Assembly: GCF_036017915.1 (NCBI RefSeq)
Contig: NZ_CP107929.1
Span: 5,646,001 to 5,710,000, forward strand
Direction: 5' to 3'
Length of the DNA stretch: 64,000 nt
From: Micromonospora sp. NBC_00421
GTDB lineage: Bacteria; Actinomycetota; Actinomycetes; Mycobacteriales; Micromonosporaceae
The position numbers and the translations under genes are program-made. The notes beneath the pieces were generated by a model, which saw only the letters and a program-made list of their open reading frames with translations, was not told the origin of the DNA and did no database searches. This document shows positions 19,874 through 32,837 of the stretch, in pieces. Position 1 is the stretch's first letter. The number at the start of each line of letters is the position of its first letter.

Positions 19874-19889
19874 ACCTACCCGTGCGTAA

Positions 19890-19907
19890 GGTTACGCCAG
19901 AGTAACC
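19890..19907. promoter_or_regulatory. Palindromic operator between tetR and SCP2 gene
   Basis: GGTTAC (19890-19895) and GTAACC (19902-19907) are perfect inverted arms six bases apart, 17 bp from the tetR ATG and 33 bp from the SCP2 ATG. Spacing and position suit a shared TetR operator. Confidence 0.7.
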
Positions 19908-19940
19908 ACAAATCGGTCCGCCCCGAGAGGTGCAACTTCC

Positions 19941-20393
19941 ATGACTGACTTCGACCCGGCCAACTTCGCCAACTACGGTCCCAAGGAGTTCGCCAAGCTG
20001 GTCAAGTCCACCCCGGACGACAAGATCGCCGAGGTGATGTCCGGCGAGCTGCGCGGCAAGGTGCTCAGCGAGGTCTTCGGCCGGATGCCGCAGCTGTTCC
20101 GCGCCGACCGGGCCGGCGCCACCAACGCCGTGATCCACTGGAACATCACCGGTCGCCCCGACGGTGGCACCGACATCTACGAGATCGTCGTCGCCGACGG
20201 TGCCTGCACCGTCAACGAGCCGCCGCAGCACGAGCCGAAGCTCGCCCTCACCATGGGTCCGGTCGAGTTCCTGAAGATCGTCTCCGGTGGTGCCAACCCG
20301 GTGATGATGTTCATGACCGGCAAGCTCAAGGCCAAGGGTGACCTGGGCCTGGCGGCCAACATCGCCAACCTGTTCGACATCCCCAAGGCCTGA
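19941..20393 (+). CDS. SCP2 sterol-binding domain protein
   Basis: 150 residues, ATG 19941 with an AGAGGTG site. A single SCP2 fold: FGRMPQLFRADRAGATNAVIHWNITG, then LTMGPVEFLKIVSGGANPVMMFMTGKLKAKGDLGLAANIANLF. SCP2 proteins carry fatty acyl groups or sterols in a hydrophobic tunnel. Placed two bases before an acyl-CoA dehydrogenase gene, it probably presents or buffers acyl substrates for that enzyme. Confidence 0.93.
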   Translation: MTDFDPANFANYGPKEFAKLVKSTPDDKIAEVMSGELRGKVLSEVFGRMPQLFRADRAGATNAVIHWNITGRPDGGTDIYEIVVADGACTVNEPPQHEPKLALTMGPVEFLKIVSGGANPVMMFMTGKLKAKGDLGLAANIANLFDIPKA

Positions 20394-20395
20394 CG

Positions 20396-21610
20396 ATGGC
20401 CGAGTTCTCGCTCGACCTGAACGAGGAACAGCGGGACCTGCGGGACTGGGTGCACGGCTTCGCCGCCGAGGTCGTGCGCCCGGCCGCCGCCGAGTGGGAC
20501 GCCCGGGAGGAAACCCCCTGGCCGATCATCCGGGAGGCCGCGAAGGTCGGCCTGTACGGCTTCGAGTTCCTCGCCACCTGCTGGGCCGACCCCACCGGTC
20601 TGTCCCTGCCGATCGCCAGTGAAGAGCTCTTCTGGGGCGACGCCGGTATCGGCATGAGCATCTTCGGCACCTCGCTCGCCGTCGCCGCCATCTACGGTGC
20701 CGGCACCCCCGACCAGCTTGTCGAATGGGTGCCGCAGTGCTTCGGCACGGTCGACGAACCCGCCGTCGCCGCGTTCTGCACCACCGAACCGGAGGCCGGC
20801 TCCGACGTCGCGGCGATGCGCAGCCGGGCCCGCTACGACGAGGCCGCCGACGAGTGGGTGCTCACCGGGCAGAAGGCGTACGCCACCAACGGCGGCATAG
20901 CCGGGGTGCACGTGGTCACCGCCTCCGTCGAGCCCGAGCTGGGCTCGCGCGGGCAGGCCGCGTTCGTCGTACCGCCGGGGACGGCCGGGCTGCACGCGAC
21001 CCGCAAGCTGAAGAAGCTGGGGCTGCGCGCCTCGCACACCGCCGACGTGTTCCTCGACGACGTCCGGGTGCCGGGGCGTTGCCTGCTCGGCGGCAGGGAG
21101 GCGCTGGACGAGCGCCTGGCGCGGGCCCGGTCCGGGCAGCGGGCCAGCGGCCAGGCCGCGATGCGCACCTTCGAGCTGTCCCGGCCGACCGTCGGCGCAC
21201 AGGCCCTCGGGGTGGCCCGGGCCGCCTACGAGTACGCCCTCGACTACGCGAAGGAACGGGTCCAGTTCGGCCGGCCGATCATCGCCAACCAGGCCGTCGC
21301 GTTCGCCCTCGCCGACATGCGGACGGAGATCGACGCCGCCCGGCTGCTGGTCTGGCGGGCCTCCTGGATGGGCCGCAACAACCGGCCCTTCACCGCCGGC
21401 GAAGGCTCGATGTCCAAGCTCAAGGCGGGCGAGGTGGCCGTCTCGGTGACCGACAGGGCGGTGCAGCTGCTCGGCGGGGCGGGCTTCCTGCGCGACCACC
21501 CGGTCGAACGCTGGTACCGGGACGCCAAGATCTACACCATCTTCGAGGGCACCTCCGAGATCCAACGGCTGGTCATCTCCCGGGCCATCTCCGGCGTCCA
21601 GATCCGCTGA
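20396..21610 (+). CDS. Acyl-CoA dehydrogenase
   Basis: 404 residues. Flavoprotein performing alpha-beta desaturation of acyl-CoA. Typical elements are FCTTEPEAGSDVAAMRSRA (flavin/substrate loop), WVLTGQKAYATNGG, RPTVGAQALGVARAAYEYALDYAKERVQFG, QLLGGAGFLRDHPVERWYRDAKIYTIFEGTSEIQRLVIS. The glutamate in IFEGTSE is in the position of the usual catalytic base. Co-transcribed with the SCP2 gene and probably controlled by the divergent TetR. Confidence 0.95.
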   Translation: MAEFSLDLNEEQRDLRDWVHGFAAEVVRPAAAEWDAREETPWPIIREAAKVGLYGFEFLATCWADPTGLSLPIASEELFWGDAGIGMSIFGTSLAVAAIYGAGTPDQLVEWVPQCFGTVDEPAVAAFCTTEPEAGSDVAAMRSRARYDEAADEWVLTGQKAYATNGGIAGVHVVTASVEPELGSRGQAAFVVPPGTAGLHATRKLKKLGLRASHTADVFLDDVRVPGRCLLGGREALDERLARARSGQRASGQAAMRTFELSRPTVGAQALGVARAAYEYALDYAKERVQFGRPIIANQAVAFALADMRTEIDAARLLVWRASWMGRNNRPFTAGEGSMSKLKAGEVAVSVTDRAVQLLGGAGFLRDHPVERWYRDAKIYTIFEGTSEIQRLVISRAISGVQIR

Positions 21611-21733
21611 CCGCATGTGCTGTGGGGGAGATTTCCCGCAGGGCCGCCCCGATCGACGACCGGCCGATGCCCGGCGTCGGCAATGAGTACCGGCATACGG
21701 TTCCGAAGTCGGCAGTTCGTGATTGGAGCAGCC

Positions 21734-22357
21734 ATGCGAAAACTCGTCTACTACGTCGCCGTCAGCATCGACGGATACATCGCCGACCCGACAGGCGGGT
21801 TCGGTGCATTCCTCGTCGAAGGTGATCATGCGTCGGTGGTGTTCGGCGAGTACGCGGATGCGCTACCCGCGCACGCGCACGCAGCGCTGGGAATCGAGCC
21901 GCCGAAGACGCGGTTCGACACGGTGATCATGGGGTGGAACACGCTCACCCCCGCACTCGATATCGGTGTCGCCAGTCCCTACCCGCACCTGCGGCAGGTC
22001 GTCGCCAGTCGCCACCGGCGCGACGTCGACCCGGCGATCACCCTCACCGCCGATCCGCTCGCCACGGCCCGCAGCCTGAAGCAGGAAGACGGTCTGGACA
22101 TCTGGCTCTGTGGTGGCGGCGAGCTCGCAGGCACACTCCTGCCGGAGATCGACCACCTCGTCCTGAAACGCAACCCCGTCGTCTTCGGTTCCGGCATCTC
22201 CATGTTCGGCGACGCCCCCCATGAGCCGCGCGCGTTCACGCTGACCGGAACCCGCTCGTTCGAGTCCGGTGTCGTGATCGAGGAGTACGTCTCCCGTGGC
22301 AGAGACGGTGCTTCCGGCCAGACCTCAGGGGATCCCGCCATACCCGCCGCGTCGTAA
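21734..22357 (+). CDS. Dihydrofolate reductase family protein (RibD C-terminal-like)
   Basis: 207 residues from ATG 21734, preceded by GGAG. MRKLVYYVAVSIDGYIADPTG is the NADPH-binding start of the YwjB/RibD-C group; VIMGWNTL and DIWLCGGGELAGTLL follow the family pattern. These proteins are reductases of mostly unknown substrate; most are not true DHFRs. The last 15 residues are Ser/Pro/Ala-rich and probably disordered. It stands alone between lipid genes. Confidence 0.85.
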   Translation: MRKLVYYVAVSIDGYIADPTGGFGAFLVEGDHASVVFGEYADALPAHAHAALGIEPPKTRFDTVIMGWNTLTPALDIGVASPYPHLRQVVASRHRRDVDPAITLTADPLATARSLKQEDGLDIWLCGGGELAGTLLPEIDHLVLKRNPVVFGSGISMFGDAPHEPRAFTLTGTRSFESGVVIEEYVSRGRDGASGQTSGDPAIPAAS

Positions 22358-22631
22358 CGGAAGGTGGAGCGTTACCACGCGATCCAGATCGTCGCAGCGG
22401 CCCTGCACGGGTGTCGGGAACCACACCCGCACGCGGTCGGGTCACCGTCGGTTTCCGACGTGCCTGACCTGTCACGGTCGGCCGACAGTGCGGTCACCGG
22501 CTGTGCATCACGGGCGGCCCCCGCCCGGCACCGGGTGGGGCCCCCGCCGGAACAGGCGCATGATCGAGAGAGGAACCCCTGGTGAAGGCATACGCCTGAC
22601 CCCGTGACGTACCCCGAAGGAGGCTCGCCGG

Positions 22632-24197
22632 ATGGACCTGCCGTTCATCGTGACCACGTTGACCAGACGGGGACTGCTCAACCCCGGCCGCCCCGTCCGG
22701 GTCGCCTCGCAACTCACCGCGCTGCGCCGGTGGGGCTGGGGAATGGCCGGGGAGCTGCGACAGGCCGCCGCCCGGGATCCGGACCGGGTCGCCGTCGTCG
22801 ACGAGCACGGCGACGAGCTCACCTACCGGGAACTGCTCGACCGGGCCGAACGGCTGGCCCGCTCGATGCGCAGCGGGCTCGGCGTAAAGGCCGGTGACCG
22901 GGTCGGGTTGCTGTGCCGCAACCACCACGGGCTCGTCGAGGGCATCGTCGCCGCCACCCTGCTCGGCGCCGACGCGGTGCTCGTCAACACCGGCCTGTCC
23001 GCCGCGCAGCTCGGCACCGTGGCCGAGGAACAACGCCTCAGGGTGCTGGTGCACGACACCGAGTTCGCCGAGCGGGTCCTCGGCCTCCCCGCCGAGGTGC
23101 ACCGGGTCGACGAACACGGCCTCGACGACCTGATCGCCGCCGCGCTCCCCGGCGACCGGCTCGCACCACCCGCCCAGGACGGCCGGACCATCGTGCTGAC
23201 CTCCGGCACCACCGGCACGCCCAAGGGTGCCCGCCGGCCCGTCCCGACCGGTTTCGGCCCGCTGGTATCCATCGTCGACCGCATCCCGCTGCACGCCCGG
23301 GACACCGTGCTGATCGCCGCCCCGATCTTCCACACCTGGGGGTACGCCGCACTCCAGGTCGCCTTCGCGCTGCGCGCCACCATCGTGCTGCACCGCCGGT
23401 TCGACCCGGCCGCCACGCTGGCCGCGCTCGTGACGCACCGGTGTCAGGCGCTGTTCGCCGTACCGGTGATGGTGCAGCGCCTGCTCGATGTGCCGGCGCC
23501 GGAGCCACGGCCGGCGCTGAAGGTGGTCGCGGTCAGCGGTTCGGCGCTGCCCGGTGGCCTCGCCACCCGGTTCATGGACACCTACGGCGACGTCGTCTAC
23601 AACCTGTACGGCTCGACGGAGGTCTCCTGGGCCGCCATCGCCGGCCCCACCGAGTTGCGGCAGGCACCCACCACTGCCGGTCGGCCCCCGCACGGCACCC
23701 GGCTGGAGATCCTCGACGATGACGGGAAGCCGGTCCCCGCCGGGCGGGTCGGCCGGATCTTCGTGGGCAACGAGATGCTCTTCGAGGGCTACACCTCCGG
23801 GGCCCGCCGGGAGACCCACGACGGGCTGCTCGACACCGGCGACCTCGGCCGGGTCGACGCCGACGGGCTGCTCTTCGTCGACGGCCGGGCCGACGACATG
23901 ATCGTCTCCGGCGGGGAGAACGTCTTCCCCTCCGAGGTGGAGGATCTGCTCGCCCGGTTGCCGCAGGTCCGCGAGGCCGCCGTGCTCGGCGTGCCGGATC
24001 CGCAGTACGGGCAACGGCTCGCCGCCTTCCTCGCCCTGCGCCCCGGCGAGACCCTCGACCCCGAGGCGGTACGCGAGTACGTGCGGCACTACCTCGCCCG
24101 GTTCTCCGTACCCCGGGATGTGATCTTCGTGAAGTACCTGCCGCGCAACGCCACCGGCAAGGTGCTCACCCGCGAACTCCGCCGCTACTACGGCTGA
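22632..24197 (+). CDS. Acyl-CoA synthetase (AMP-binding, FadD type)
   Basis: 521 residues from ATG 22632, preceded by GAAGGAGG. ANL superfamily: P-loop TSGTTGTPKG at 190-199, YGSTE adenylate-binding motif, DTGDLGRVDADGLLFVDGRADDMI hinge region and the catalytic lysine in NATGKVLTREL near the C-terminus. Activates fatty acids to acyl-CoA, feeding the beta-oxidation-type genes nearby. The chain length of the substrate cannot be read from the sequence. Confidence 0.93.
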   Translation: MDLPFIVTTLTRRGLLNPGRPVRVASQLTALRRWGWGMAGELRQAAARDPDRVAVVDEHGDELTYRELLDRAERLARSMRSGLGVKAGDRVGLLCRNHHGLVEGIVAATLLGADAVLVNTGLSAAQLGTVAEEQRLRVLVHDTEFAERVLGLPAEVHRVDEHGLDDLIAAALPGDRLAPPAQDGRTIVLTSGTTGTPKGARRPVPTGFGPLVSIVDRIPLHARDTVLIAAPIFHTWGYAALQVAFALRATIVLHRRFDPAATLAALVTHRCQALFAVPVMVQRLLDVPAPEPRPALKVVAVSGSALPGGLATRFMDTYGDVVYNLYGSTEVSWAAIAGPTELRQAPTTAGRPPHGTRLEILDDDGKPVPAGRVGRIFVGNEMLFEGYTSGARRETHDGLLDTGDLGRVDADGLLFVDGRADDMIVSGGENVFPSEVEDLLARLPQVREAAVLGVPDPQYGQRLAAFLALRPGETLDPEAVREYVRHYLARFSVPRDVIFVKYLPRNATGKVLTRELRRYYG

Positions 24198-24339
24198 CCT
24201 GCGCTCCGACCCAGGGCTGCTCCTGCCCTCCGCCGGCGGCGGCCTGCGGCCCGGGGTGATCTCCCTGAGCAGACGATCCGGGTGCGTCGGGGGACTCTCC
24301 CCGATGTCGTCGATGCCGGCGGCCGGAAGGCTCAAGGAC

Positions 24340-25530
24340 ATGAAGATCATGAATCGGCGGGCCGTGCTCGTCGCCACGACACTCGGTGCCCTGCTCGGCG
24401 TGGCAGCCCCCGGGACTGTCGCCGTGGCCGCCCCGGCTGCCATCCCCGACGACCGTCGCGGCGGTTCGGTCTGCCGTCCCGGCACCCTCGACCCGACGCC
24501 CATCCGACAGGCGATAGCCGGGTTACCCGACGCCGACGCCACCAGCGCCCAGGTCCGGATCACCACGCCGGACGGCTGCTGGACCGGCACCACCGGCGTG
24601 CGGGACCTGCGCAGCCAGGCACCCGTACCACCGCACGCCCGGTTCCGGGTCGGCAGCGTCACCAAGGTCTTCACCGCCGCGCTGGTGCTGCAACTCGCGG
24701 CCGAGGACCGGATCGACCTCGACGCCACGGTGCAGCGACTCCTCCCCGGGCTGCTCCCCGCCGACTACCCGACCGTCACCGTCCGCCAACTGCTCGACCA
24801 CACGAGCGGCCTGCCCAGCCCCGAGGTTCCCGACGGCATCGAGTGGCAGCTCGCCCACCGCTACCACAGCTGGACCCCGGAACAACTGGTCCGGCTCGGG
24901 CTACGCAACCCCCGCGAGTTCGACCCCGGGGAGAAGCAGCACTACACCAACATGGGTTACATCGTCGCCGGAATGATCATCGAGAAGATCACCGGCCACT
25001 CGTACGCGGCGGAGTTGGACCGACGCATCGCCCGGCCGCTCGGCCTGCGCGACACCTACGCGCCGGGTGACGACCCCCGGATCCGTGGCCCGCACGCCCA
25101 CGGCTACGAGGCCGTCGTCCGGCACGGGCGGACCGAACTGGTGGACGTCACCACCTGGAGCCAGACCTTCACCCCGGCCTCCGGCGACGTCATCTCCAGC
25201 CTGACCGACCTGGACACCTTCTACACGGCGCTCTTCGCCGGTCGGGTGGTGCCGGCCGCCCAGCTCACCACGATGTTCACCCTGCCGGCCGTCCCGGACG
25301 TCGACGGCGGGCCGGCCCGCTACGGCGCCGGCCTCACCGCGTTCCCGCTGCCCGACGGCGAGACCCTGTGGATCAAGACCGGTTCCCGGTACGGCTACCT
25401 CGCCGGGGTCGCCTCCACCCGGGACGGCCGGTTCCGGGTGGAGTACTCGATCACGGGCACCGACGCCAAGGGCGAGGAACTCAGCCTCACCGCCCAGCGG
25501 CTCATCACCGCCGCACTCGGCCTGCTCTGA
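24340..25530 (+). CDS. Secreted serine hydrolase, beta-lactamase class C/DD-peptidase fold
   Basis: 396 residues from ATG 24340. A signal peptide (MNRRAVLVATTLGALLGVAAPGTVAVAAPA) predicts export. Active-site motifs of the class C fold are present: SVTK (Ser106, Lys109), YTN (Tyr202, Asn204) and KTG. It resembles DD-carboxypeptidases and esterases of the family more than resistance beta-lactamases; the substrate is unknown. In-frame ATGs at 24256 and 24349 are alternatives; 24340 gives an ordinary signal peptide. Confidence 0.88.
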   Translation: MKIMNRRAVLVATTLGALLGVAAPGTVAVAAPAAIPDDRRGGSVCRPGTLDPTPIRQAIAGLPDADATSAQVRITTPDGCWTGTTGVRDLRSQAPVPPHARFRVGSVTKVFTAALVLQLAAEDRIDLDATVQRLLPGLLPADYPTVTVRQLLDHTSGLPSPEVPDGIEWQLAHRYHSWTPEQLVRLGLRNPREFDPGEKQHYTNMGYIVAGMIIEKITGHSYAAELDRRIARPLGLRDTYAPGDDPRIRGPHAHGYEAVVRHGRTELVDVTTWSQTFTPASGDVISSLTDLDTFYTALFAGRVVPAAQLTTMFTLPAVPDVDGGPARYGAGLTAFPLPDGETLWIKTGSRYGYLAGVASTRDGRFRVEYSITGTDAKGEELSLTAQRLITAALGLL

Positions 25531-25714
25531 CTGCACTCACCTCCCGGGGTACGTCGACGCGGACGTCCCCCGGCGACCCGCCGGTCGGGAGCGGTGATCC
25601 GGCCGACCGCCGACCGACCGTCCCCGGCTGGCTGCGCCGACAGTGCGCGACCGGGTCGACCCCGAACGCCGCGCACACCACCGCCAGGTGCGCCGCCGTG
25701 GTCGTCTCGGCGCG

Positions 25715-26965
25715 TCAGTCGGGGACGGTGATCCGGCCGTCGACGGCGGTGGCGGCGATGTCGCTGCGGTGATGCGAACCGGCCAGCTCGATGCCGCGTA
25801 CCAGGGCGTAGGCGGCATCCCGGGCGGCGGTCAGGTCGGGGCCGGTGGCCGTACCGCAGAGGACTCGGCCGCCGGCGGAGAGCAACGCGCCGTCGGCGGC
25901 CCGACGGGCGGTCCCGGCGTGGATCACCCCGGGGTGGTCGGCACCCGTGATCACGTCACCGGTACGCGGCGCGGCCGGGTAGCCCTCGGCCGCGACCACC
26001 ACGGTGACCGCCGCGCCGTCGCGCCAGCGCAGCGGCGGGTGCGCGGCCAGCGTGCCCGTCGCGGCGGCGTGCAGCAGCCCGGCGAGCGGTGTCTCCAGCA
26101 GCGCCAGCACCACCTGGGTCTCCGGGTCACCGAAGCGGGCGTTGAACTCGATCACCCGGGGGCCGGCGGCGGTGAGCGCCAGCCCGACATAGAGCAGACC
26201 GACGAACGGGGTACCCCGCCGGCGCATCTCGGCAAGCGTCGGGTGGACCACGTCGAGCATCACCTCGTCGACCAGGCCGGGCGGTGCCCACGGCAGCGGG
26301 GCGTACGCCCCCATCCCGCCGGTGTTCGGGCCGGCGTCGCCGTCGCCGACCCGCTTGAAGTCCTGTGCGGGCAGCAGCGGCAGGGCGGCCTCACCGTCGG
26401 TCACCACGAACAGGGAGACCTCGGGGCCGGACAGGTACTCCTCGACCACCACCCGGCCGCACTCCTGCGCGTGCCGCAGCGCGGCGGCCCGGTCGTCGGT
26501 GACCACCACTCCCTTGCCGGCGGCCAGCCCGTCGTCCTTCACCACGTACGGCGTGCCGAACTCGTCGAGCGCCCGCCCGACGCTCTCCGCATCGGTGCAG
26601 GTGTACGCGCGGGCGGTCGGCACCCCGGCCGCCGTCATGATCTCCTTGGCGAAGGTCTTCGAGCCCTCCAACCGGGCCGCCTCGGCCGACGGCCCGAACG
26701 CCGGGACGCCCTTGGCGCGTACCGCGTCGGCCACCCCGGCCACCAGCGGCGCCTCCGGCCCGATCACCACCAGGTCGGCACCGACCGACACGGCCAACTC
26801 GGCCACCCCGGCAGGATCGACCGGATCGACCTGCCGCAGCTCCGCCACCCCCGCGATCCCCGGGTTACCGGGTGCCGCGAACAGGGCCTCCACAGCCGGA
26901 TCCTCGACCAACCCCAGGGCGAGCGCATGCTCCCGCCCACCACCACCCAGAAGAAGTACGCGCAC
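25715..26965 (-). CDS. purD: Phosphoribosylamine-glycine ligase (GAR synthetase)
   Basis: 416 residues from GTG 26965. ATP-grasp enzyme of the second purine step. The N-terminus RVLLLGGGGREHALALGL is diagnostic. The ATP-grasp body includes PYVVKDDGLAAGKGVVVTDDR and ARFGDPETQVVLALL with metal-binding Glu/Asn. Upstream is the C-rich tract and palindromic copy C. The glycine-rich frame upstream of GTG 26965 comes from the low-complexity tract and is not coding. Confidence 0.96.
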   Translation of the reverse strand: MRVLLLGGGGREHALALGLVEDPAVEALFAAPGNPGIAGVAELRQVDPVDPAGVAELAVSVGADLVVIGPEAPLVAGVADAVRAKGVPAFGPSAEAARLEGSKTFAKEIMTAAGVPTARAYTCTDAESVGRALDEFGTPYVVKDDGLAAGKGVVVTDDRAAALRHAQECGRVVVEEYLSGPEVSLFVVTDGEAALPLLPAQDFKRVGDGDAGPNTGGMGAYAPLPWAPPGLVDEVMLDVVHPTLAEMRRRGTPFVGLLYVGLALTAAGPRVIEFNARFGDPETQVVLALLETPLAGLLHAAATGTLAAHPPLRWRDGAAVTVVVAAEGYPAAPRTGDVITGADHPGVIHAGTARRAADGALLSAGGRVLCGTATGPDLTAARDAAYALVRGIELAGSHHRSDIAATAVDGRITVPD

Positions 26966-26980
26966 GGCGACGAATCCTAC

Positions 26981-27074
26981 CCACCCTCCCCCACCCCCCA
27001 CCCCACCCCGCCCCACTCGCCCCGCCCCGCCTCGCCCCGCCCGCCTCGCCCCGCCTCGCCTCGCCTCGCCCCGT
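26981..27074 (+). repeat. C-rich low-complexity tract
   Basis: CCCCACC, CGCCC and CGCCT units repeat up to the left arm of palindromic copy C. On the opposite strand this is G-rich. It mirrors the G-rich tract on the other side (27153-27206), so tract, palindrome and tract together form a larger imperfect inverted structure. Confidence 0.75.
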
Positions 27075-27152
27075 CGATCAAGAGGTTTACGTCATGCTGG
27101 AGATCAACTTTGACGTGAACCTCTTGATCGACTGACGCAAACCTCTTGATCA
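27075..27152. repeat. Dispersed 56-bp palindromic element, copy C, plus extra half-arm
   Basis: Left arm CGATCAAGAGGTTTACGTCA (27075-27094), 16-nt loop 27095-27110, right arm TGACGTGAACCTCTTGATCG (27111-27130). Two bases later a second right arm, TGACGCAAACCTCTTGATCA (27133-27152), is followed by CCGGG. The outer C/G at the arm ends is compensatory: both positions of the base pair changed together. Located just past the stop of the DUF559-type nuclease gene. Confidence 0.95.
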
Positions 27153-27207
27153 CCGGGCTGGGAGGGGTGGAGGGGGGCGGGTGGGGTGACTACGGGGGGA
27201 GGGCTAG

Positions 27208-28158
27208 TTAGTGCGGGGTTCTTCTGGAGTGGGGCGGGTTGCGGGGGGCGGACATGGCTTGGCGGACGGTCTGGGGGATGTAGTCGGGACGCAGAGCGTC
27301 GGACCAGGTGAACCGGAGGATTCGCCAGCCCGCGTTGACCAGGCGGTTCTGCCGGCGACGGTCGGCGAAGAGTGCCTCCGGCGTACCGTGGGGGCCCATT
27401 CCGTCGGCCTCGGCGATCAGCCGGGCGGCACGCCAACCCAGGTCACCGATGCCGAGCAGATGGCCGTCCTCGTCGCGGACCTCCTGCTGCAGTACGTCGG
27501 GCGGGACACCGCCGTCGACACACCGCAGTCGTGCCCAGGTCTCCAGGGGGGACTGGGCCCGCCCGTCCACCTCGCCGAGATGACTCCTGGCCGCCGGGGC
27601 ACCCCGTCGGCCCCGGACCAGCACCGGTGCGGTCGCGAGGTCCTCCGGGGTGACGAGCCCGCGGTTCAACGCCGAGTCGAGCACCGACACGGCAGGGTAC
27701 CGGTCCAGTCGGAGAATCACATCCGTCACCGTCCGCAACGGTGATGTCGTGGGGATGCCGGACACCTCGACGATGTCATCGGGGCGCACGGTCAGTTGGT
27801 GGACCACGAGTGAGGGATCGGTGGGCCGCTGCGGCCGGGGGCGGTCCACAGGCACCGAGACGTGGACGGCGGAGTTCCGGCGCGGTACGGCGATGCCGTG
27901 CAGCTCCAGCGCGCTGTCGAGGACCGCAAAGGCTCCCGGACCGAGGCTGACCACCGCCGCCCGGATGCGGGTCCGGCCGGTGACCGCATCGGGTGGCTGC
28001 CCGCCCGGCGCGAAGCAACCACGGGACAGCCGCCTCCACCGGCCCGAGCGGCAGAGCTGTCTGATGTGGTCACGGGTCAGACCGGCCGCGAGGGCCTGCG
28101 ACGTGGTCACCATCCCGTCCTGCCCCAGGGCGACCCGATGGATGAGTTCAAGCGGCAT
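27208..28158 (-). CDS. DUF559-type endonuclease-like protein with AbiEi-like N-terminal domain
   Basis: 316 residues from ATG 28158. The N-terminal 60 residues (GMVTTSQALAAGLTRDHIRQLCRSGRWRRLSRGCFAP) form the winged helix of AbiEi-type antitoxin proteins. The C-terminal 110 residues match the DUF559/Vsr-like PD-(D/E)XK fold: SPLE (Glu206), GIGDLGWRAARLIAEADG (Asp239, Glu250, Asp252), then DRRRQNRLVNAGWRILRFTWSD. The core metal-site residues look intact. No AbiEii toxin gene is adjacent. It is the only gene in the window with a dispersed palindromic element on each side. Confidence 0.85.
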   Translation of the reverse strand: MPLELIHRVALGQDGMVTTSQALAAGLTRDHIRQLCRSGRWRRLSRGCFAPGGQPPDAVTGRTRIRAAVVSLGPGAFAVLDSALELHGIAVPRRNSAVHVSVPVDRPRPQRPTDPSLVVHQLTVRPDDIVEVSGIPTTSPLRTVTDVILRLDRYPAVSVLDSALNRGLVTPEDLATAPVLVRGRRGAPAARSHLGEVDGRAQSPLETWARLRCVDGGVPPDVLQQEVRDEDGHLLGIGDLGWRAARLIAEADGMGPHGTPEALFADRRRQNRLVNAGWRILRFTWSDALRPDYIPQTVRQAMSAPRNPPHSRRTPH

Positions 28159-28200
28159 CACCGCCCCACCCTGACCCGCCACCCACAGCAACTTCGACCC

Positions 28201-28222
28201 CTGTGGAAAACCCTGTGGATAA
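28201..28222. promoter_or_regulatory. Two DnaA-box-like motifs
   Basis: CTGTGGAAAA (28201-28210) and TGTGGATAA (28214-28222, complement of the perfect box TTATCCACA) lie upstream of the DUF559 gene and beside palindromic copy D. Two boxes are too few for an origin. They could be chance or a DnaA titration/regulation site. Confidence 0.4.
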
Positions 28223-28240
28223 CTTTCGCGACTCAGCTGG

Positions 28241-28296
28241 TGATCAAGAGTTTTACGTCAAGAACGACCACTCTCGTGACGCAAACCTCTTGATCA
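28241..28296. repeat. Dispersed 56-bp palindromic element, copy D
   Basis: Left arm TGATCAAGAGTTTTACGTCA (28241-28260), 16-nt loop 28261-28276, right arm TGACGCAAACCTCTTGATCA (28277-28296), followed by CCGGGG. It is close to the consensus. G-rich DNA (28298-28351) continues to the purA stop codon, so in purA mRNA the order is stop, C-rich stretch, hairpin. Confidence 0.95.
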
Positions 28297-28297
28297 C

Positions 28298-28351
28298 CGG
28301 GGCGAGACGGGGCGAGACGGGGCGGGCGGGGGCGGGCGGGGGGGTGGGGGG
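28298..28351 (+). repeat. G-rich tract between palindromic copy D and purA
   Basis: Three GGGGCGAGAC-like units, then runs of up to seven G. Potential G-quadruplex on the + strand, and a C-rich G-poor stretch in the purA transcript. Confidence 0.7.
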
Positions 28352-32750
<4,399 letters not shown>

Positions 32751-32785
32751 GCGGCCCGGTCAGCAGCACGACGACAGGAACCGGC

Positions 32786-32827
32786 GTCACCGGCCCGCCC
32801 CGGACGACTTCGGGGCGGGCCGGTGAC
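32786..32827. terminator. Strong bidirectional hairpin
   Basis: A perfect 17-bp stem (32786-32802 with 32811-32827) and 8-nt loop lie between convergent genes (ParA-like + and DUF3151 -). Confidence 0.85.
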
Positions 32828-32837
32828 GACCGGCAGG

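Noticed and set aside
28201..28222. Replication origin
   Set aside because: Only two DnaA-like boxes, no AT-rich unwinding region, and no dnaA/dnaN/parAB context.
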